Shown one piece after another: positions 57,635 to 64,000 of a stretch of 64,000 nt of DNA; the first letter of the stretch is position 1, and every line of letters starts with the position of its first letter. The notes beneath the pieces were generated by a model. That model saw nothing but the letters and a program-made list of their open reading frames with translations, made no database searches and was not told the origin of the DNA. Both the position numbers and the translations under genes were made by a program. Source of the stretch: Dichomitus squalens LYAD-421 SS1. Taxonomy: Eukaryota > Basidiomycota > Agaricomycetes > Polyporales > Polyporaceae. Where the stretch lies: assembly GCF_000275845.1 (NCBI RefSeq), contig NW_006766883.1, positions 896,839 through 960,838 of the forward strand, in the 5' to 3' direction.

Positions 57635-58935
57635 ATGCCATTCGCTTTCAGACGACAACCTTTCAGCGCGGTGTACACACTTTGCGGGGTCGTCTACCTT
57701 CTGGCAGCTCTTCCGGTATGGCTCATTCTAGAGGCACTGCCGTCTGCTCGTCCCCGCAGATCCTGGTCCATTAAACGTGCCCTCTTCGCTCGTGCGGCAC
57801 GGTTCTTCATTGGGGTGATGTGGCGCACCTGCCTACCCGCCCCAATTCCTCTGTCGAAATACGAACAGAATGCCAAGACACTTGGTTTCGTGTCGGTAGA
57901 CGCCACTCACGAGCTCATTGTGGGCGAAATCGGCGAGATCGCGAAGCAAACCCGCGTCAAAGCAGAGCGTACCGGCGGATTCTGGTATGGTCCTCGAGAC
58001 CCAAATGGCGACGTGGGGCAGCGACCGTCACCCGACGAAAGAGTCGTGTATTACTTCCATGGTCTGTCTCAGCCCCCCTCTTCATGATATTTTATATACT
58101 CACTCCTCACTCCTTCATCCATCAGGCGGGGGTCATGTTGTGAGTCTCGAACGACTACCTTGGATTCTTCAGACTATTCATGCTGTCCTAGATGGGCTCA
58201 GCCCGCCCAGGAGGTGGAAGCATGCCTATATTTAAAGGATTCCTAGAACACTTGGGGCCAAACCTCCGCATTTTTGCGCTCGAGTATCGCATATCTTCGG
58301 CGGCGCCATTCGAACCCGCCAATCCCTTTCCGGCCTCCCTCGTGGATGCCGTTGCGGGTTACAGATACCTCATCGAGGACGTCGGCTTCAGACCGCGTCA
58401 GATCATCCTCTCTGGAGATTCCGCGGGAGGTGGCATCGCGTTCAATCTCGCTCGGTACATCGCCACGGCAAAGCTCCCCTCTCTGCCTCAGCCCGGCGGT
58501 CTCATCCTCCTCTCTCCCACCATGGACTGGGCCCAGACCCATACCGGTCCGGGGTCATCCATGGAGCGCAACTATCGCTCCGACATTGTGCATGCCATCC
58601 TCGAGAGCGGCTACACACCACGGGCATTGATAGGCAGCCTCCCGGAGGAAACCGCCTCAAAGAGCCCATGGATCTCACCCGGCTCCCTGCAGGCCGAATG
58701 GCGGCCGGGGATGTTCTCCGGCTTTCCTCGCACAGTCATCGTTGCTGGAGGTGCGGAATACACCCTGGACGGAATGCACACAGCCGGGGATCGGCTGATC
58801 GAGGACAACGGGAAGGAGAACGTCACATTCATCGAGCCTCCTGATGCGTTACACGACTTTTTGGCCATGGAGTTCCATGAGCCAGAGAGGACGGACGTAC
58901 TGAAGGAACTTGCGGCGTGGATGAAGACTTTATGA
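57635..58935 (+). CDS. HSL-type alpha/beta hydrolase (steryl-acetyl-hydrolase-like)
   Basis: Three exons (57635-58061, 58126-58139, 58192-58935) give 394 aa. An N-terminal membrane anchor (TLCGVVYLLAALPVWLILEA) suggests ER attachment with the catalytic domain on one face. Hormone-sensitive-lipase-family motifs: VVYYFHGGGHV (oxyanion HGGG), LEYRISSAAPFEPANPFPAS, VDAVAGYRYLIEDVGF and the nucleophile elbow QIILSGDSAGGGIAFNLARY. The likely acid is in VAGGAEYTLDGMHTAGDRLI and the catalytic His in PPDALHDFLAM. Exon 2 is only 14 nt and codes GGGHV. Yeast Say1-like deacetylases share this plan, but the substrate here is unknown. Confidence 0.93.
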
Positions 58936-59579
58936 ACACGCGGACAAAATGCGGAGGCTCTCCTTTGCACGTGGAGTGGATCTGTAGCAATGACTCGTCT
59001 CATAGCGGAGGCGAAACCCTCTAGATGTTCTCTATTCTGTAGCGAGACTGTCTCCTATAGAGTGCGCTCATCTAAATCGGGCATGCTGTCCTAATTTGTC
59101 TTCGGTGGACTTGAACGGCTCCTCCGAGTAGCGACGTTGGGGACGGACTCCCTCGACTTGAATTTATTACAAGCTTACTTCAGCTAAGCGACAGAGACCG
59201 GGCTACATAATATGACTCGTAAGCCTCTTAATGCGCTGTGTAGTGATATTGTGTTTGAAACCTGGAGTATGCTAGCAAGGTGTCAGTCAAGGCAGCTGGG
59301 TCAGTGGAGGTGCCAGGGCCCGATCAGGATTGACAGTGGCAGGTCACGTGAGGATGGTAGCCGGTGCGCGTTTCTCCGCACTCGTCGCCGCCGGCACGCA
59401 CTAACAAATGGTCCACATCTCTGTCTGCAACGCCTCTGCAGCTGTCCATGAGCTGACTTGGTCTACTGATTGCTACTGCTCTAACGACTGCGCTATCGTT
59501 GACGCTCTGCTTTCCATTCTCTGTACATCTGGCCCCAAACAACTTACGACATCCGGTTACCCCCGCCCAATATACCAAC
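58936..59579. promoter_or_regulatory. Intergenic, hydrolase 3' end and AP-2 alpha promoter
   Basis: 644 bp. It contains the palindrome TCACGTGA (59344-59351), an E-box/Cbf1-type site about 230 bp before the adaptin ATG. No ORF of interest. Confidence 0.5.
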
Positions 59580-62500
59580 ATGGCTACGAACATGCGAGGC
59601 CTGACGCAGGTACGGCTTGGTTTTTGGACTATGCGAGCTAATTCTCACGTGATGTGTCTAGTTCATCGCGGACATCCGCGGTGCGCGCGTCAGGGAGCTG
59701 GAGGAGAAGAGGATTAATAAAGAGATGGCCAATATACGCAAACGGTTCAAAGGTACGCCGGCCGCACTGTACTGCAGCGCATATGTTCAACTACGTCAGA
59801 TGGGAACCTCGATGGTTACCAGAAGAAGAAGTGAGGGTGCCGCTCCTGCACTCCGTGTGCACAGGACTCACGCATAGCGTTCGCACCGCTGCTTAGATAT
59901 GTCGCGAAGGTCATCTTCACATACATTCTCGGCTACAAGGTCGACATTGGACATATGGAGGCTGTCAACCTAATCTCTAGCTCAAAGTATAGCGAGAAGC
60001 AGATTGTGAGTGTCGGCAGCTATGAACCATGTCCGCGTCCACATTAGCTCACTGGCCTTCTAGGGCTATCTCGCCGTGACACTACTTATGCACGAGAACT
60101 CTGACTTCCTCCGGCTGGTCGTCAACTCCATCAGGAAAGACCTCAATGATAACAACGAAATTCACAATTGTCTGGCCCTGCACGCCATCGCGAACGTAGG
60201 CGGCCAGGAGATGGCGGAAGCACTCGCAGAGGACGTGCACCGTCTCCTTATTTCTCCGTAAGTATCCGATTAACTCTCAGCTTATCACTGCCTGAACGCC
60301 GTTCAGAACGTCGGAAAACTTTGTGAGGAAGAAGGCGGCCCTCACATTACTACGCCTGTACCGGAAACACCCTGATGTCATCCCTGCGAAGGAATGGGCT
60401 TTGCGTATAGTGTCAATCATGGACGATTCAGACCTGGTGAGCCCATTTCACCGGGTATTTGCATCGGAACTCACGCGTGTGTAGGGCGTAGTATTGTGTG
60501 TAACAAGCCTGGTCTTGGCCCTCGCGCAGGATCATTTGGAAGCGTTTGCTGTTGCCTACCAGAAGGCCGTCGACAGGTTGAACCGTGTAAGTATACCGCT
60601 TCTATCCGTTCGATACACTCTCACGAACCCCGCGTAGCTTGTTGTTGAGCATGAGTATTCTGCAACGTACGGATACTATAAGGTTCCAATACCCTGGCTG
60701 CAAGTCAAACTGCTGCGACTTTTGCAGTACTATCCTCCATCAGGTAGGATCTCCCCACCCTCGATTGCGCCGTTGGTGTTTCATGCTGGATTTTGAAGAG
60801 GACCCTACCATACAAACCATGCTGCAGGAGGTTCTGCAGACCATCATGAACAACTGCAACGAACCTTCAAGGAACGTCCAACACAACAATGCACAGCATG
60901 CTGTCCTTTTCGAGGCTATCAGTCTCGCCATCCACATCGACACGAGCTCCCCGTTGGTGAACACTGCTGCGGTTCTGTTGGCCAGATTCATTAGCTCTAA
61001 GGAGACTAACGTTCGGTATCTTGGCTTGGATACCTTGGCGCACCTTGCGTCGCGAGCGGACAACTTGGAGGCCATTAAGAAGCACCAGGGGACGATCATC
61101 CTTTCGCTCCGCGACAAGGACATTTCAGTGCGACGGCGCGCTCTTGACCTGCTCTACAGTATGTGCGATACCGACAACTCGGAGCTTATCGTCGGCGAGC
61201 TTCTGCGATACTTGAAGATTGCTGACTATGGACTGCGGGAGGAAATGGTGCTCAAGATCGCGATCTTGACCGAGCGCTACGCGAACACGTACAAGTGGTA
61301 CGTCGACACCATCCTGGAACTGCTCAGTGCGGCTGGCGACCACGTCGGCGAAGAAGTCTGGTATCGTGTGGTCCAGATCGTGACAAATACGGAGGACCTG
61401 CAGGCCTACGCCGCGAAGGTCGTCTTCGAGTACCTGAAGTCGCCATCTTCCCACGAAAGTCTTGTCAAAGTCGGCGGTAAGTGTCCTCGTTGAAGCATTA
61501 TTGACGTTTCCACTGAACACACCGATCAGGCTACATTCTCGGTGAATATGGTCACCTAATCGCAAACGAGCCGGGTTACAGTCCCATCGAACAGTTCCAG
61601 GCTCTGCACTCCAAGTCACAATTCTGCATGGCACCCACCCGCGCTCTCCTTTTGTCGACCTACATCAAATGGGTCAACGTCTTCCCCGAGATAAAGCCCC
61701 AGCTTCTCAATGTCTTCGAGCGCTATCGCCATGTCCTCGATGTAGACCTGCAACAACGAGCGTGCGAATTCTTTGCCCTCGCGCAGCGACCAGAAGACGA
61801 CGAGTTGCTGCAGAACGTCTGCGAGGAGATCCCGCCATTCCCCGCGCGCGAAAGCACACTTGTCAGTCGCCTCAACAAGAAGCACGGAGATACGTCAGAC
61901 GGGCGCACATGGAGCATTGGTGCCAAGGACTCGAACCTCGACCGGTCGGCGTCGAAGCTCATGCGTAAGCCGACGACCAAAATAACCACAAACGGGTCGG
62001 GTGCGACCGCTGCCAACGGCGACCTGTCGTCAGACATCACAAATTCTCTCCTCGGTCTCGACATGAGCAGTTCCCCGATCGCCGTCGAGCCGACAGCGGC
62101 GCTGGCTGCGAAGGGGATCCCACGACTCACTGCTGGACCTAATGTCGAGCGTTGGTTCGAGAAACTCCTCTACAGCGGGGACGGTGTGCTCTACGAGGAT
62201 GTACAGATCCAAGTCGGCGTCAAGTCGCGCTATCACGGCCCCCTCGGTCAAGTCGCAGTGTACATCGGAAATAAGATGTCTGCGCCCCTGACATCGTTCA
62301 CGACCACGCTGCATACGGAGGAGCCGGAGGCGCTCACGGCGTCGTTCGTGAAGATTGCCCCGAGCACGCTCGCACCACGCACCCAGATCCAGCAGATCGT
62401 TCAGGTCGAGTGCAAGAAGATCTTCAAGGTGCCGCCCATTCTCGTCGTGTCCTTCCTCGCCGGAGCGCACCAGACGATCGCCGTTCGGCTCCCGATCGTG

Positions 62501-62963
62501 ATCACCAAGTTCCTCGAGGGCGTGAAGCTTGGCTCTGGCGATTTCTTCGAGCGGTGGAAGCTCATTGGGGGCCCGCCACGCGAGGCCCAGGGCATCTTCC
62601 CGATCTCGCTGGACGCCACAGGCCACATCGATACCGCGAAACAGCGACAGGTCGTGTCTGGCTACGGGTTCCAGGTCCTGGACGGCATCGACCCGAACCC
62701 AAGCAACGTCGTTGGTGCCGGCATTTTGCATACAGCCGTGGATGGGAAGGTCGGGTGTTTGTTGCGTCTAGAACCAAACAGGGAAGCCAAGGTACGCTCA
62801 TCACCTTGCCTCCAACTTAAACTGTTTCGCTCACGCTGGTGGCTAGCTTTCCCGTGTCACGGTCCGCAGCACGTCGGAGGACGTCGCCACAGAGGTACAG
62901 AAGCTTGTGCAGAAGCCGCTCATGGCAGATGCATCCGCGCTTGCGGAGAAGCGTACCGGTTGA
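59580..62963 (+). CDS. APL3: AP-2 complex alpha-adaptin
   Basis: Large subunit of the endocytic clathrin adaptor AP-2 at the plasma membrane. Eleven exons (59580-59609, 59662-59752, 59800-59830, 59897-60005, 60064-60257, 60307-60436, 60485-60586, 60638-60743, 60799-61476, 61530-62791, 62847-62963) give 949 aa. The start [20 protein letters not shown] is the adaptin signature. Then come [120 protein letters not shown] and [20 protein letters not shown] (trunk). A hinge (residues about 630-690) is followed by the alpha ear: [20 protein letters not shown], the platform domain [20 protein letters not shown] and [20 protein letters not shown]. The hinge is short, as in fungal members. Confidence 0.96.
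59645..59652. promoter_or_regulatory. TCACGTGA palindrome in adaptin intron 1
   Basis: Same octamer as at 59344-59351, here inside the first 52-nt intron. Confidence 0.4.
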
Positions 62964-63134
62964 TCGTCCCGTGCTGTGACGATGTCTTGTGCTTGATGTT
63001 TCCTCGTTCTGTAGCATGGACTTATCTAACGGATTGTATACAACATATCGAACACAGACAACTAATGCGTAATAATACAGACTTGCAAAAAGCGCGAATG
63101 CAAGACAGCAGTTGAAGGCGGCAACAGGCGGCGA

Positions 63135-63632
63135 CTATCGCCGTGTCAAGATGGAGCGGAAGATGTTTTTGCGCCTCTTCCCTGTGTCGTCGTCCATCGA
63201 GCTATCGGACATCGGTGACTGCAGCGGTTCTGGCGCAGAATTCCTCGCCAGCGGGGAATCAGTGGACGTTGAACGCGGATGGTGGACGAGGGGGGGTGGC
63301 TTGACGCGACGGCCATCGGGCGCGGGAGGTGACATGGACATGGTTGGCAGAGACGATGGCAAGGGCATAGGAGGTTGCGGCGGAGAACGAGGCTCAGGGT
63401 ATGATCCCGAGCTGAAGGAGCGGCCGGAGCTGTCCTCAGACCCTCGCTCAGAACTAGATGGTGCCGTAGAGGGACGGCTGTCGCGGCGACTAGGCGCGTG
63501 GACTCGGGTCGACGTTCGGCGACGACCCCGTAGGCGAGCGGCGAGGAGCCGAAAGGGGAGAAGAGAGGGTAAGAGGGATAAACGTATCAGAAAACTCGAC
63601 GGGGCAGAGCGGCGGTCGGCACGAAGGCACAA
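63135..63632 (-). CDS. C-terminal exon of a Ser/Pro-rich protein, 5' end unknown
   Basis: A 165-codon minus frame ends in SPMSDSSMDDDTGKRRKNIF and RSILTRR, a polar then basic end that looks like a true C-terminus. The rest is low-complexity (SSERGSEDSSGRSFSSGSYP, PPQPPMPLPSSLPTMSMSPP). The upstream limit has no ATG in frame at its start, so an earlier exon or an internal ATG (MPLPSSLPTM) must be used. The overlapping plus ORF (63112-63648) is Arg/Gly-rich and fits an antisense shadow. Its 3' end lies 170 bp from the end of the adaptin gene, facing it. Confidence 0.45.
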   Translation of the reverse strand: MCLRADRRSAPSSFLIRLSLLPSLLPFRLLAARLRGRRRTSTRVHAPSRRDSRPSTAPSSSERGSEDSSGRSFSSGSYPEPRSPPQPPMPLPSSLPTMSMSPPAPDGRRVKPPPLVHHPRSTSTDSPLARNSAPEPLQSPMSDSSMDDDTGKRRKNIFRSILTRR

Positions 63633-64000
63633 GACCGACGAAAGCTAGTCTTCACGCAACCAGCGACAGACTAGTCCCAATGACCAAGTTATACATTAGC
63701 AATCGGAGGGAGATACAACGCTATGGTCACTCACCTAGTCCCAATGACCAAGAGGTCGAGATGGGGACTAGGGAGTGCCTAAGGGGGTCCTTATATACTA
63801 GAAGGGCTGCTTAGCAACCAAAGACAAGGCGCGAGAGCGAGGCAGTGAAGATGACAAAGGGAGAACAAAGGGCGGGAAGGAAAAGGCAAAGGCATGGTGA
63901 TCACGGGAACGTAGCATGCGGGTGTGGGAACGTATCTGCAGTGTCCAAACTGGGATGGGCTAAGAAAGGAAATGGTCCGAAAATGGAAGGTGGGCGGTCG
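63633..64000. other. Repeat-bearing upstream region at the window end
   Basis: Contains an 18-bp direct repeat (63671-63688 and 63735-63752), an inverted repeat CCTAGTCCC/GGGACTAGG (63734-63742 and 63764-63772) and CTTATATACTAG (about 63790-63801), which on the minus strand is a TATATAAG-type box. Probably the promoter of the minus-strand gene; the last 140 bases show no ORF. Confidence 0.45.

Noticed and set aside
63112..63648. 178-aa plus ORF at the end of the window
   Set aside because: Arg/Gly-rich shadow of the minus-strand Ser/Pro frame, which has a more natural C-terminus.
1..64000. Secondary-metabolite cluster, transposon, CRISPR or rRNA
   Set aside because: No backbone enzyme, transposase, reverse transcriptase, terminal repeat, spacer array or rRNA signature was seen on either strand.

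Overview
The window is nuclear DNA of a filamentous basidiomycete, most likely an Agaricomycete. Genes lie close together on both strands. They are broken by many 45-70 nt GT-AG introns, and the coding sequence is GC-leaning. The gene set is that of a mushroom-forming fungus: a priA-like secreted protein, basidiomycete-type secreted and membrane proteins, a GT41 O-GlcNAc-transferase-like protein and an AP-2 alpha adaptin. I see no transposon, CRISPR array, rRNA or convincing tRNA. Most predicted proteins are housekeeping, and exon models were joined by hand. In nearly all of them the summed exon length is divisible by three and residues across each junction match the family; the exceptions are stated.

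Layout. 0-10 kb: C-terminal part of a RasGEF; the DEAD-box helicase DRS1; anaphase-promoting-complex subunit APC4; a bZIP factor. 11-20 kb: an unrecognised small gene; GPI2 (first step of GPI-anchor synthesis); a small protein with an N-terminal acylation motif; an undescribed Cys-rich membrane protein; dynactin ARP1; ribosomal protein eS24; a DUF4870/Tic20-like membrane protein. 19-29 kb: a secreted protein; the priA-like protein; the PP2A scaffold TPD3; a poorly understood 2.4 kb stretch with a possible gene and a degenerate repeat; glucose-6-phosphate 1-epimerase. 29-47 kb: REV3 (DNA polymerase zeta); a small membrane protein; the OGT-like GT41 protein; a transaldolase-family protein; Mediator MED20; DPH7. 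47-64 kb: a TMEM135-like protein; a DysF-domain protein; the mitochondrial co-chaperone HscB/JAC1; a dsRBD-DEAH helicase; an HSL-type alpha/beta hydrolase; AP-2 alpha; the 3' part of an unknown Ser/Pro-rich gene.

The genes do not form one pathway or a metabolite cluster. Many pairs are divergent and share short promoters; the tightest is 101 bp, between the DysF-domain gene and HscB, and it carries a perfect CRE palindrome. The most striking structural signal is a set of very small exons (9, 9, 14, 19 and 25 nt, plus 3- and 7-nt start exons). Several carry catalytic motifs, most notably the active-site lysine of the OGT-like enzyme. I found no clearly new multi-gene system.
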